From: Soehngenia longivitae
GTDB taxonomy: Bacteria > Bacillota > Clostridia > Tissierellales > Tissierellaceae
Reading direction: 5' to 3'
Length of the DNA stretch: 64,000 nt
Assembly (NCBI RefSeq): GCF_004684055.1
Contig: NZ_SRIB01000002.1
Span: 186,001-250,000, forward strand
The translations under genes and the position numbers were made by a program. Shown here piece after piece: positions 16,602-25,532 of the stretch (within the stretch, counting starts at the first letter, position 1; every line of letters starts with the position of its first letter). The notes under the pieces are model-generated. The model worked only from the letters and a program-made list of their open reading frames with translations, searched no databases and was not told the origin of the DNA.

Positions 16602-17249
16602 TTAATCACCATTTACTAAGGCCATTCCCTTATTTATAAGACTGTCTTTTTTTGCTGATTTCACAGTTTCATAATAATTTACAATTTCATCCTTTAGAGA
16701 GAGATCTAGAGAATTGTTCTTTAGTTCTTTCTCTAATTCTTTTACAAGTGAATAAAATTTTGCATCGGATTCTTTTTCTATTTTGTAACCCTTATCTAAA
16801 TAAAATCTCGCAAGTTGAAATTTAGTGTAATTGCCTGAATTATAGTCTGTAAGAGCATCGTTAATTAAATTATCAAGGAGTGAGTTGAATTCATTTTCTA
16901 GTGCTTTAAATTTTGGATCATAAACATTGATGATTTGATCGAGAGATCTTTTATTTACTGTAGTATTTGTTTGAGGATTGTCAACTTGGTTATTGTTTTT
17001 CTTATTGATAACATTGATGTTTCCCTTGTCTATAGCTATATCACTTGGATCTGTGTCTTGGACTAAATCTAAATTTTCATCCTTTATGTATTTATCAAAT
17101 GGATTTTCCAAAGCTTCTCCATTTTGATTTTCGGATTTGGGCACACTACTGGTAACTACTGAGCTTAAAAATTTAATCTCATTTCTAAAGTATAATAAAG
17201 GCAATAATAAAACTATTAGGATAATGATTAATATGTACTTTTTTTTCAT
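16602..17249 (-). CDS. Unknown protein with N-terminal membrane anchor
   Basis: 215 residues. The N-terminus is one hydrophobic helix (YILIIILIVLLLPLLYF) after Lys residues, giving an anchored protein with the rest outside. The middle is Asn/Asp-rich and probably disordered (NKKNNNQVDNPQTNTTVNK); the C-terminal half is helical and charged (QIINVYDPKFKALENEFNSL). I recognise no domain. It is convergent with the amidase gene with only 1 nt between stop codons. Upstream on its own strand is the short gap containing the NhaC terminator. Confidence 0.7.
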   Translation of the reverse strand: MKKKYILIIILIVLLLPLLYFRNEIKFLSSVVTSSVPKSENQNGEALENPFDKYIKDENLDLVQDTDPSDIAIDKGNINVINKKNNNQVDNPQTNTTVNKRSLDQIINVYDPKFKALENEFNSLLDNLINDALTDYNSGNYTKFQLARFYLDKGYKIEKESDAKFYSLVKELEKELKNNSLDLSLKDEIVNYYETVKSAKKDSLINKGMALVNGD

Positions 17250-17302
17250 TTGATCACCTTCTTTAATAAAAGCATACTATATCAAGTCTTTTTAATCAAT
17301 AT

Positions 17303-17329
17303 AAAAAGGCAGCTTAAGCTGCCTTTTTT
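17303..17329 (-). terminator. Terminator of nhaC
   Basis: AAAAAGGCAGC and GCTGCCTTTTTT around TTAA; on the minus strand the hairpin ends in CTTTTTATATT. It overlaps the nhaC stop codon. Confidence 0.75.
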
Positions 17330-18740
17330 ACTTAGTTCTTTTCTTCTTTGGTTTTTTAGGATCGTTAATACTAATTCCAGTAAATCCATAGAATATAGCT
17401 ACAAGTGGGTTAATCAAGTTTAAGAATGCAAATGGCAAATATCCACCAGCACCTAATGCAGATACTCCCAATACACTATACATGTAGGCTCCGCAAGTAT
17501 TCCATGGAACAAGAGGTGAAGTTAGAGTTCCTGCATCTTCAAGTGTTCTTGACAACAATCTTGGCTCAAGACCCATTTTATCATATGCATCTTTATACAT
17601 TCTACCAGGGATAACTATTGATAAGTACTGGTCAGCTGCCAATATATTTATAGCGATTGATGATAAAACTGTAGCAGTTACTAATGATCCAGTAGAATTT
17701 GCTACTGTCAAGATCTTATTAGCTATTGCACCAAGCATTCCAGTCTTCTCCATTATTCCGCCGAATGTCATAGCCAAAAGTATCAAAGATACTGTCCACA
17801 TCATTGAATCCAGTCCGCCGCCGTTTAATAGACTGTCAATCATTTCATTTCCACTTTCAATTGAATAACCGTAGTGAATAGTGCTTACTATTTCCCCGAG
17901 ATTTGCATTTTGGAAAATTGCTGCGAATATAGCACCTAACCCTGTTCCTGCTAGTAACCCTGGCAAAGCAGGAGCTTTTAATATAACCAAGATAATTACA
18001 ACTATAGGTGGAATTAGCAATACTGGTGAGATATAAAAGTTTGCTGATAGTCCGCCGAGTATTGTATCTATATTTGCTGTATCAAGGGCTTTTCCAGCAT
18101 ATCTAGCGCCGATAATTCCATAAAGTATAAGTGCGATGATCAAACTTGGAACAGTAGTATAGAGCATATATCTGACGTGTTCAAACAAAGTTGAGCCAGC
18201 CATTGCTGGTGCGAGATTGGTGGTATCTGAGAGAGGAGATATCTTATCGCCAAAATAAGCTCCGGATATTATTGCTCCTGCGACTATTTGTATTGGGATT
18301 CCAAGACCTTGTCCAACACCGATAAGAGCGATACCTACAGTACCTGCAGTAGTCCAAGAACTACCAGTTGCCAGAGATACTACAGCACAAATTAGAGTTG
18401 TAGCCACTAAGAATATCCCTGGAGATAAAATTTTAAGACCGTAATAAATCATTGATGGTACAGTTCCGCTAAGTATCCAAGAACCTATTACTGTACCAAT
18501 AACCATTAAAATAAGTATTGCCTGCATTGCCATTGAAATAGTTTCTACAGCACCCTTTTCGATTTCTTGCCATTTAAAACCTAAACCAAATATTCCAACT
18601 AAAGAAGCTACAACAATTGCAACAAGCAAAGGAATATGTGGATCTGCACCTAAAACTATGATTCCATAAGATAGTGAAGCGATTAGAACTATTATTGGTA
18701 TTAGTGCATAACCAATTGTTGCTTGTTTCTTTTCTCTCAT
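17328..18740 (-). CDS. nhaC: Na+/H+ antiporter NhaC family
   Basis: 470 residues, about 11-12 hydrophobic spans. NhaC-type features include GSWILSGTVPSMIYYGLKIL, ATGSSWTTAGTVGIALIGVG, GAYFGDKISPLSDTTNLAP and the late TLTSPLVPWNTCGAYM. It exchanges cytoplasmic Na+ for protons (some relatives exchange malate/lactate), supporting pH and sodium homeostasis in an organism that also carries an Na+/alanine symporter. AGGAGGTG lies 6 nt before the ATG. Confidence 0.92.
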   Translation of the reverse strand: MREKKQATIGYALIPIIVLIASLSYGIIVLGADPHIPLLVAIVVASLVGIFGLGFKWQEIEKGAVETISMAMQAILILMVIGTVIGSWILSGTVPSMIYYGLKILSPGIFLVATTLICAVVSLATGSSWTTAGTVGIALIGVGQGLGIPIQIVAGAIISGAYFGDKISPLSDTTNLAPAMAGSTLFEHVRYMLYTTVPSLIIALILYGIIGARYAGKALDTANIDTILGGLSANFYISPVLLIPPIVVIILVILKAPALPGLLAGTGLGAIFAAIFQNANLGEIVSTIHYGYSIESGNEMIDSLLNGGGLDSMMWTVSLILLAMTFGGIMEKTGMLGAIANKILTVANSTGSLVTATVLSSIAINILAADQYLSIVIPGRMYKDAYDKMGLEPRLLSRTLEDAGTLTSPLVPWNTCGAYMYSVLGVSALGAGGYLPFAFLNLINPLVAIFYGFTGISINDPKKPKKKRTK

Positions 18741-18898
18741 TTAATACACCTCCTATTAATATGCTAACTATAAGTATAGTTATTACTAATAGATTACTAT
18801 AATAATAAAAATATTTCAATATATTCTAAAAATTAAAGTAATTGAAATAAGAGTTTTAAATCTGCTCAAATTGATAAAATCAATACATTCGCAAAATA

Positions 18899-19318
18899 TT
18901 AAGGTTTCTTAACAATCAGCACATTGGTCTTAGCTACTTGGGACACTTTTTGACTTACACTCCCGAGAATTGCCCTAGAAAATCTTCCCATTCCTCGCGA
19001 ACCAATAACAATCAAATCAAAATTCCCTTCTTCAGATAAATTAACTATTTCTTCGGCTACATCTCCAGTTTTATAAAGAGTGTTAATATCTCTTTCTAGA
19101 TCTGCAAAGAACATTTCTGCTGATTTTAGAAGTTCTTTTGCATATTCAATATCCTTTTGTACAGCGTTATATCGATATTCCATGTCTAAGTACTTTATAC
19201 TGTCTACTACGGTGATAACAGTTATTGAACTATCAAAAGCAATAGCCAATTCTTTTGCTTTTTGCATAGCTAGTTGAGAGCATTTTGAGCCATCAATTGG
19301 CACTAATATTTTTTTCAT
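18899..19318 (-). CDS. Universal stress protein (UspA family)
   Basis: 139 residues. It begins MKKILVPIDGSKCSQLAMQK and ends in the ATP-binding loop VIGSRGMGRFSRAILGSVSQK with NVLIVKKP, the standard ATP-binding Usp layout. It is monocistronic between nhaC and the divergent hydrogenase operon. A second Usp lies just after that operon (23121-23534) and shares the same motif order, so two Usp genes bracket the hydrogenase genes. Confidence 0.92.
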   Translation of the reverse strand: MKKILVPIDGSKCSQLAMQKAKELAIAFDSSITVITVVDSIKYLDMEYRYNAVQKDIEYAKELLKSAEMFFADLERDINTLYKTGDVAEEIVNLSEEGNFDLIVIGSRGMGRFSRAILGSVSQKVSQVAKTNVLIVKKP

Positions 19319-19520
19319 AAAAATCCCCTCCTATTATCATAGTTATACCCAGCTTAAAAAAAATATAGCAGAGAAAAGTAGTATTCTCAGAATTGTTTAA
19401 AAAATAATTAACGATGCTATTTACAACGTGCAATATTGCAAATATTAAAAAAATATTCTTTATTTTATTTACATAATACTATATAATTATGTTAGTTTAA
19501 TAACAAAGGGGGAAGATTTT

Positions 19521-21353
19521 ATGAGTAGGCTTAGTATGATTACAAAAGATAAAGCCCAAGCTACTGTTGAAGAGATGTATAAAGATCTTGAAAGACGTAT
19601 CATCGCTTCACCTCCTGGCTTGTGTCCTATTGACTTAACTATATCTTTCGTAAAGATGGCACATGCTCAGACATGCGGCAAGTGCGTACCATGTAGAGTA
19701 GGACTAGGACAGTTGGAAGCACTACTTGGAGATGTACTTGACGGTAGAGCAACACTTGATACAATCAATTTAATTGAAAAAACAGCGAGGAGTATTTATT
19801 TATCAGCTGACTGTGCAATTGGGTATGAAGCTGCAAACATGGTGTTAAAAGGGATAGAAGGTTTTAGATATGATTTTGAGGAGCATATACTCAGAGATAG
19901 ATGCAATTTTGGGATATATCAATCAGTTCCTTGTGTATCTCTTTGTCCAGCAGGTGTAGATATACCAGGGTACATAGCTCTTATATCAGAAGGAAGATAT
20001 GATGATGCAATTAAGTTAATAAAAAAAGATAATCCGATGCCAGCAACTTGTGCATATGTATGCGAACACCCATGTGAAACTAGATGTAGAAGGAACATGA
20101 TTGATGACTCAATAAATATTAGAGGATTAAAGAGATTTGCTGTTGACAATGCTAGTGAAGTTAAAAATCCTGAGAGAATGCCTTTGACAGGTAAAAAAGT
20201 TGCTGTAATAGGTGCTGGGCCTAGTGGGCTTACATGTGCGTATTTCTTATCTATGATGGGACATCAGGTAGATATTTACGAGAGAAGAAATAAACTTGGC
20301 GGCATGCTTAGATACGGTATACCAAGTTATAGATTACCTAGAGAAATATTAGACAAAGAAATAGATACATTGCTTTCGTATGGTGTAAATGTATTTACAA
20401 ATGTTACTGTGGGTAAAGATATCTCTGTTGTGGATCTAAAAGATAAATATGACAGCGTTTACATTGCCATAGGTGCTCAAATCCACAAAAATATGGGGAT
20501 TGAGGGCGAGGATATATTAGGAGTATATTCAGCTGTTGACATATTGAAAGAAATTGGAGATGGGATATATCCTGATTTTAAAGACAAGAAAGTTGCCATA
20601 ATTGGTGGTGGAAATGTTGCGATTGACGTTGCAAGATCTGCTATCAGATTAGGCGCTAAAAATGCAAATATAATTTATAGAAGAAGAAAAGATGATATGC
20701 CAGCACTAAAAGAAGAAGTAGAAGCTGCTATTGCTGAAGGATGTGAAGTGTATGAACTTTCAAATCCTATAAAGGTAGAATCAAACGAAGATGGAAGAGT
20801 CAAAGCTTTAATAGTAAAACCTCAGATCGTTGGAATGATAGAAAATGGAAGGCCAAAGATGCAGGATGCCAAAGAAAAACCCATTTCAATTGAATGCGAT
20901 GTTGTTGTAATAGCAATAGGACAAGGTATAGAATCCAAGGATTTTGAAAAAGATGGGATACCTGTAAGAAGAGGAGTAATTGATGCGCTAAGTTCTGCTG
21001 GAGTTAAGGATATACCTGGAGTATTTGCGGGCGGAGACTGTATATCCGGACCTGCAACTGTTATTCAAGCTATTGCTGCAGGGAAAGTTGCTGCTGCAAA
21101 TATAGACAACTACTTAGGATATCATCATGTGATTGAATCTGATGTTAGCATTCCTCAACCTAGATTAGCGGATAGAGTTCCTTGTGGGAGAGTTAACATG
21201 AAAGAAAGACCTATTGAAGAAAGAATAGATGACTTTTTATTAGCTGAGTGCCCAATGAGCTTAGAAGAAGCAAATCAAGAGTCAAAGAGATGTTTAAGGT
21301 GTGACCACTTCGGGTTTGGAGTATTTAAAGGAGGGAGGACTGAAAAGTGGTAA
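19521..21353 (+). CDS. NAD(P)H oxidoreductase: NuoF C-terminal Fe-S domain fused to GltD-like flavoprotein
   Basis: 610 residues. Residues about 40-130 carry the NuoF-type 4Fe-4S domain (TCGKCVPCRVGLGQ and the later SADCAIG) without the FMN/NADH part. Then comes a GltD-like Fe-S module (SLCPAGVDIPGYI, CAYVCEHPCETRCRR), an FAD Rossmann fold (VAVIGAGPSGLTCAYFLS, GGMLRYGIPSYRLP) and an NAD(P) fold (VAIIGGGNVAIDVARSA). It ends with a CLRCDHFG motif. It overlaps the hydrogenase gene by 7 nt, so it almost surely forms the NAD(P)H-linked partner of that enzyme. This arrangement fits what is called glutamate-synthase-linked [FeFe] hydrogenase; the electron carrier (NADH or NADPH, bifurcating or not) is not proven. 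Confidence 0.85.
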   Translation: MSRLSMITKDKAQATVEEMYKDLERRIIASPPGLCPIDLTISFVKMAHAQTCGKCVPCRVGLGQLEALLGDVLDGRATLDTINLIEKTARSIYLSADCAIGYEAANMVLKGIEGFRYDFEEHILRDRCNFGIYQSVPCVSLCPAGVDIPGYIALISEGRYDDAIKLIKKDNPMPATCAYVCEHPCETRCRRNMIDDSINIRGLKRFAVDNASEVKNPERMPLTGKKVAVIGAGPSGLTCAYFLSMMGHQVDIYERRNKLGGMLRYGIPSYRLPREILDKEIDTLLSYGVNVFTNVTVGKDISVVDLKDKYDSVYIAIGAQIHKNMGIEGEDILGVYSAVDILKEIGDGIYPDFKDKKVAIIGGGNVAIDVARSAIRLGAKNANIIYRRRKDDMPALKEEVEAAIAEGCEVYELSNPIKVESNEDGRVKALIVKPQIVGMIENGRPKMQDAKEKPISIECDVVVIAIGQGIESKDFEKDGIPVRRGVIDALSSAGVKDIPGVFAGGDCISGPATVIQAIAAGKVAAANIDNYLGYHHVIESDVSIPQPRLADRVPCGRVNMKERPIEERIDDFLLAECPMSLEEANQESKRCLRCDHFGFGVFKGGRTEKW

Positions 21354-23089
21354 ATTTAACTATAAACAATAAAAAAGTCACTGTCCCAGAGGGAACTACA
21401 ATTCTTAAAGCTGCGGAACTAAATCACATAAAGATACCAAATTTATGTTACCTTGAAGGGTTAAATGAGATAGGTGCGTGTAGAGTTTGCGTTGTAGAAA
21501 TCGAGGGAGTAAATAGGCTTATAACTGCGTGCAACAATGTAGTAGAAGAAGGAATGAAAATTTACACTAATAGTCCAAAGGTAAGAGAAGTAAGGAGGAC
21601 AAATGTAGAGCTTATCCTTTCTCAACATGATGCCAGATGTGCTAGCTGTGTTAGAAGCGGCAACTGTAGTTTGCAAGAGATAGCAAATGATTTAGGTATA
21701 TTGGATATACCTTATGAGTTGCAATTGCCTCACGCAAAATGGAGTGAAGGATTTCCGCTAGTTAGAAATTATGAGAAATGTATTAAATGCATGAGGTGTA
21801 TAGAAGTTTGTGATAAAATACAAGGCTTAAATATCTGGGATATAGCAAACACAGGATCAAGAACGAGAGTTGACGTATCTAAAAATCGGAGAATAGAAGA
21901 GGCTGATTGTGCACTTTGTGGACAGTGCATAACACATTGCCCTGTTGGTGCATTAAGAGAAAGAGATGATACAGACAAGGTATTTGAAGCATTGGCAGAT
22001 AAAGAAAAAATCACAGTAGTTCAGATTGCTCCGGCAGTAAGAGCTGCATGGGGAGAATCCCTTGGATTAAAAAGAGAAGAAGCCACAGTAAATAGGTTGG
22101 CTAGTGCTTTGAAGATGATGGGATTTGACTATGTATTTGATACAAATTTTGCTGCAGATTTAACCATAATGGAGGAAGGCAGTGAATTTGTTGAGAAACT
22201 TAAAAATAGGGAGAATGAAAAATTTCCTATGTTTACTTCCTGTTGCCCTGGATGGGTTAGATTTATAAAAACTCAATATCCAGATATGGTTAATCAACTA
22301 TCTACAGCAAAATCGCCTCAACAGATGTTTGGAGCTATAGCAAAGAGCTATTATGCAGAGATATTAAATGTCGATCCATCTAAGATATTTGTAGTGTCTA
22401 TCATGCCATGTACAGCGAAGAAATATGAGGCGGGAGTAGAAGCCCTAAATGATGCAGGTGCTGGTCACGATGTAGACGTAGTATTGACTACTAGAGAAGT
22501 AGACAGAATGATTAGATCTGAGCATATTGATGTGAGGTTTTTAGAGGAGGTAGAGTTAGATAGCCCACTCGGAATTAGCACAGGAGCTGCAGTTATTTTT
22601 GGAGCTACGGGTGGAGTAATGGAAGCAGCTTTGAGAAGTGCATATTATTTAGTTGAAGGTAAAAACCCAGAGCCTGATGCTTTTAAAGACGTCAGAGGAA
22701 ATAAAGAAGGTTGGAAAGAAGCTAAATTTACTATTGATGGAATAGAATTAAATGTTGCAGTAGCAAGTGGGCTGGGTAATACAAGAAGACTAATTGAAAC
22801 ATTGAGAAGTGGTAAAGTCTCATATGATTTTGTAGAAATCATGGCTTGCCCTGGTGGCTGTGCAGGAGGTGGAGGGCAACCTATATGGGATGGAGAGGAA
22901 TTAGCGGAAGAGAGAGCAAAGGTCTTATATGGATTAGACGAAATAAATGATTTAAGATTTTCACACGAAAACCCAGCTGTCATCGAATGTTATGAAAGAT
23001 ACTTACAAAAACCTCTTTCACATACATCTCATAAACTGTTGCACACGAATCAAGAAGAATGGGAATTAAATCCTTTAAAAAATGAATAA
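21347..23089 (+). CDS. hydA: [FeFe] hydrogenase catalytic subunit
   Basis: 580 residues with a GTG start 7 nt after AAAGGAGGGAGG. From the N-terminus: a 2Fe-2S domain (CYLEGLNEIGACRVC), the His-Cys 4Fe-4S motif (HDARCASCVRSGNC), two 4Fe-4S clusters (CIKCMRCIEVC and CALCGQCITHCPVG), and the H-cluster domain with all three signatures: FTSCCPGW, IMPCTAKKYE and MACPGGCAGGGGQP. A C-terminal small-subunit-like tail follows (RYLQKPLSHTSHKLLHT). It makes or oxidises H2 with electrons from the overlapping flavoprotein. The maturases HydE/F/G are not in the window. Confidence 0.95.
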   Translation: MVNLTINNKKVTVPEGTTILKAAELNHIKIPNLCYLEGLNEIGACRVCVVEIEGVNRLITACNNVVEEGMKIYTNSPKVREVRRTNVELILSQHDARCASCVRSGNCSLQEIANDLGILDIPYELQLPHAKWSEGFPLVRNYEKCIKCMRCIEVCDKIQGLNIWDIANTGSRTRVDVSKNRRIEEADCALCGQCITHCPVGALRERDDTDKVFEALADKEKITVVQIAPAVRAAWGESLGLKREEATVNRLASALKMMGFDYVFDTNFAADLTIMEEGSEFVEKLKNRENEKFPMFTSCCPGWVRFIKTQYPDMVNQLSTAKSPQQMFGAIAKSYYAEILNVDPSKIFVVSIMPCTAKKYEAGVEALNDAGAGHDVDVVLTTREVDRMIRSEHIDVRFLEEVELDSPLGISTGAAVIFGATGGVMEAALRSAYYLVEGKNPEPDAFKDVRGNKEGWKEAKFTIDGIELNVAVASGLGNTRRLIETLRSGKVSYDFVEIMACPGGCAGGGGQPIWDGEELAEERAKVLYGLDEINDLRFSHENPAVIECYERYLQKPLSHTSHKLLHTNQEEWELNPLKNE

Positions 23090-23090
23090 C

Positions 23091-23125
23091 AAAGCTGGCA
23101 TATCAATTGATATGCCAGTTTTATT
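23091..23125. terminator. Bidirectional terminator between hydA and the second Usp gene
   Basis: A 24-bp perfect palindrome, CTGGCATATC-aatt-GATATGCCAG (23095-23118), followed on the plus strand by TTTTATTTG and on the minus strand by TTTGTTATTC. Confidence 0.8.
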
Positions 23126-23534
23126 TGACTACTAAAACTGATCTATTTGCATGTGTGACAACTTTATGCGATACACCGCCTAGAACTGCCCTTGAGAAAG
23201 CTCCTAAACCTCTAGTACCGATGACTATTAAATCTACATCTTCTTCATCAGCTACGTTAATTATCTCATCTGGTACATCTCCTAATTTATACATTGTTTT
23301 TACGCCAAATGGATAATCTTCTAATTCTTTTTCTTGTTTTTCCAATAATTCTTTAGCATTTTGTTCTAAAATTCTAATTAGTTCATCTTTAAATTCAATG
23401 CTAAAAAATCTTCCGTTATCAATTACAGTAAGGAGTATTAATTGGGCTTTATACAATTCGCCAAGTTCTTTAGCTCTTGCCAAAGCTCTTTTTGAGTTTT
23501 CTGATCCGTCGAGTGGCACTAAGATTTTTTTCAT
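23121..23534 (-). CDS. Universal stress protein (UspA family), second copy
   Basis: 137 residues; MKKILVPLDGSENSKRALAR at the N-terminus and VIGTRGLGAFSRAVLGGVSHK plus SVLVVK at the end, the ATP-binding Usp set. It is paralogous to the Usp at 18899-19318 and shares the terminator hairpin with convergent hydA. Role in stress or energy limitation is inferred from the family only. Confidence 0.92.
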   Translation of the reverse strand: MKKILVPLDGSENSKRALARAKELGELYKAQLILLTVIDNGRFFSIEFKDELIRILEQNAKELLEKQEKELEDYPFGVKTMYKLGDVPDEIINVADEEDVDLIVIGTRGLGAFSRAVLGGVSHKVVTHANRSVLVVK

Positions 23535-23690
23535 ATTACTCTCCCCTTTCTCAAGATATAATAAAAATATCTGTATCTACATAATACCCATATTTTTTAA
23601 ATTAAATATATATTTATCAATTTTTTACAATGCTATTTTAACTAAAATTATGGTATCATATAAAGGAATAAATTAAAAAGGAGTGATTAA

Positions 23691-24392
23691 ATGTCTACAC
23701 CTCACAATAGTGCAAAAAAAGGTGATATCGCTGAAACCATTTTACTTCCAGGAGATCCTCTAAGAGCAAAATTTATTGCAGATAATTTTTTAGAAAATCC
23801 AATTCAATTTAATACAGTAAGAAATATGTTTGGATACACTGGAACATATAAGGGCAAAAGAATATCGGTAATGGGAACTGGGATGGGAATCCCTTCAATT
23901 GGTATATATTCTTATGAGCTCATCCACTTCTATGGAGTTAAAAACTTGATAAGGATCGGCTCATGTGGAGCAATACAAGATGACTTAAATTTATATGATG
24001 TAATCATAGGAATGGGTGCTTGCACAAATTCAAATTATGCTCATCAATATAATCTTCCTGGAACATATTCTGCTATAGCTTCATTTGAATTGCTAGAAAA
24101 GGCAGTAAGTGTGGCAAAAGAAAAAAACATACCTGTAAGAGTTGGAAATATTTTATCTAGCGATACTTTCTATTCAGCAGATGATACTGAAGTTGAAAGA
24201 TGGCAAAAGATGAATATACTAGGTATTGAGATGGAAGCATATGCACTTTATTGCAATGCGAATTTTGCAAAAGTAAATGCATTAACTATCCTTACTGTAA
24301 GTGATTCAATAGTAAAAAAAGAAGAAACAACTGCAGAAGAAAGAGAAAAAAGTTTCACAAAGATGATGGAAATAGCTTTAGAATTAGCTTAA
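23691..24392 (+). CDS. deoD: Purine nucleoside phosphorylase DeoD type
   Basis: 233 residues, the usual length for the hexameric DeoD family. Motifs: TPHNSAKKGDIAETILLPGD, NTVRNMFGYTGTYKG, GTGMGIPSIGIYSYEL, LIRIGSCGA, GIEMEAYALY and the catalytic Asp in LTVSDSI. It splits purine nucleosides to base and ribose-1-phosphate. The nucleoside hydrolase follows after a hairpin; both would use nucleosides released by the secreted 5'-nucleotidase near 5 kb. Confidence 0.95.
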   Translation: MSTPHNSAKKGDIAETILLPGDPLRAKFIADNFLENPIQFNTVRNMFGYTGTYKGKRISVMGTGMGIPSIGIYSYELIHFYGVKNLIRIGSCGAIQDDLNLYDVIIGMGACTNSNYAHQYNLPGTYSAIASFELLEKAVSVAKEKNIPVRVGNILSSDTFYSADDTEVERWQKMNILGIEMEAYALYCNANFAKVNALTILTVSDSIVKKEETTAEEREKSFTKMMEIALELA

Positions 24393-24394
24393 AC

Positions 24395-24425
24395 AGAGGA
24401 TGCCTAGCATCCTCTTAATTTTGTT
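24395..24425 (+). terminator. Hairpin between deoD and the nucleoside hydrolase gene
   Basis: AGAGGATGC (24395-24403) and GCATCCTCT (24407-24415) flank a CTA loop, followed by TAATTTTGTT. It could terminate partially; the next gene is only about 20 nt away with no clear promoter between. Confidence 0.55.
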
Positions 24426-24442
24426 GATAGGAGGAAATTTAC

Positions 24443-25390
24443 ATGGGAAAAACAAATATATTGATCGACTGCGATCCAGGACACGATGATGTAATGGCTA
24501 TTCTCTTAGCTCTAGCGAATAGAGATAAACTGAATATATTAGGAGTGAGCACCGTAGCGGGCAATCAAACACTAGATAAAGTTACGTTAAATCTAAGAAA
24601 GCTTTATACATATCTTGGAGTAAAGACACCAATCGCAGTAGGGTCAGATAGACCAATTATTAGGCAATTACAAACTGGAGCATTTGTTCATGGAGAAAGT
24701 GGACTTGATGGCTTTGATTTTCCTATCCCAACAGTGGATGTGGATTTTTCAAATGCGTTATTATTTATGAGGGATGCACTGATTAATTGTGATGAAAAAG
24801 TTGTTTTGATTGCTACAGGACCTTTGACAAACATCGGGTTATTGCTAAGAGCTTTCCCTGAAGTAAGAGAGAAAATTGAGTATATATCCTTAATGGGAGG
24901 ATCTATATACAAAGGAAATGTGACGCCTTTCGCTGAATACAATATATATGCTGACCCTGAAGCAGCTCATATAGTTTTTAATAGCGGTATACCTATAGTG
25001 ATGAGTGGGTTAGATGTAACACATAAAGCATACATCACCAATGAGGACATCTTAGAACTTGAGAAAATAAATGGCAAAGTAACTGGAATGTGTGCTAAAT
25101 TATTAAAATTTTTCACTAAGTTTCATATGAATGAAGGTTATGAAAATTTCCCCCTACATGATGTATGTGCAGTGATGTACGTATTAAATAAAGATATTTT
25201 TAAAGGGCAAAATTTATCAGTTCAAATAGATACTTCAGATACATTACACAGAGGAAGAACGGCAGCTGATTTAAGGGAATGGATAAATCACGATGATACA
25301 AACACTTTTGCTCTCTTAGACATTGACAGAGATAAATTTATTGAGATTTTATTTGATGTTTTTAAAAAATTAGATGAAGAACTTAAATAG
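24443..25390 (+). CDS. Inosine/uridine-preferring nucleoside hydrolase
   Basis: 315 residues. The N-terminal Ca2+-binding motif is DCDPGHDDVMAI, with later active-site segments VHGESGLDGF, LIATGPLTNIGLLL, GNVTPFAEYNIYADPEAA and the C-terminal FPLHDVCAVMYV. Hydrolyses the N-glycosidic bond of ribonucleosides; base preference (RihA, B or C-like) is not assigned. AGGAGG lies 7 nt before the ATG. Confidence 0.92.
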   Translation: MGKTNILIDCDPGHDDVMAILLALANRDKLNILGVSTVAGNQTLDKVTLNLRKLYTYLGVKTPIAVGSDRPIIRQLQTGAFVHGESGLDGFDFPIPTVDVDFSNALLFMRDALINCDEKVVLIATGPLTNIGLLLRAFPEVREKIEYISLMGGSIYKGNVTPFAEYNIYADPEAAHIVFNSGIPIVMSGLDVTHKAYITNEDILELEKINGKVTGMCAKLLKFFTKFHMNEGYENFPLHDVCAVMYVLNKDIFKGQNLSVQIDTSDTLHRGRTAADLREWINHDDTNTFALLDIDRDKFIEILFDVFKKLDEELK

Positions 25391-25456
25391 CTATTATAAA
25401 TAATGAAGAAAGATTAATAATTATTTCCTTGTTTAAGGTTTATTTGTATGCTATAT

Positions 25457-25503
25457 TGTATACATATAGTATATAAATATAAAAAACATACAATATATAG
25501 TAT
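25457..25503. promoter_or_regulatory. Paired NrdR-like boxes upstream of nrdJ
   Basis: Two 16-bp AT-rich near-palindromes, 25457-25472 (TGTATACATATAGTAT) and 25488-25503 (ATACAATATATAGTAT), share the 3' half (C/T)ATATAGTAT and are exactly 31 bp apart. NrdR repressor sites (consensus near ACACWATATNTWGTGT) typically occur as such pairs three helical turns apart before RNR genes. The outer GTGT/ACAC bases are degenerate here. Confidence 0.5.
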
Positions 25504-25532
25504 AGTTAGTTATAAACAAGGGAGGATTTTAA

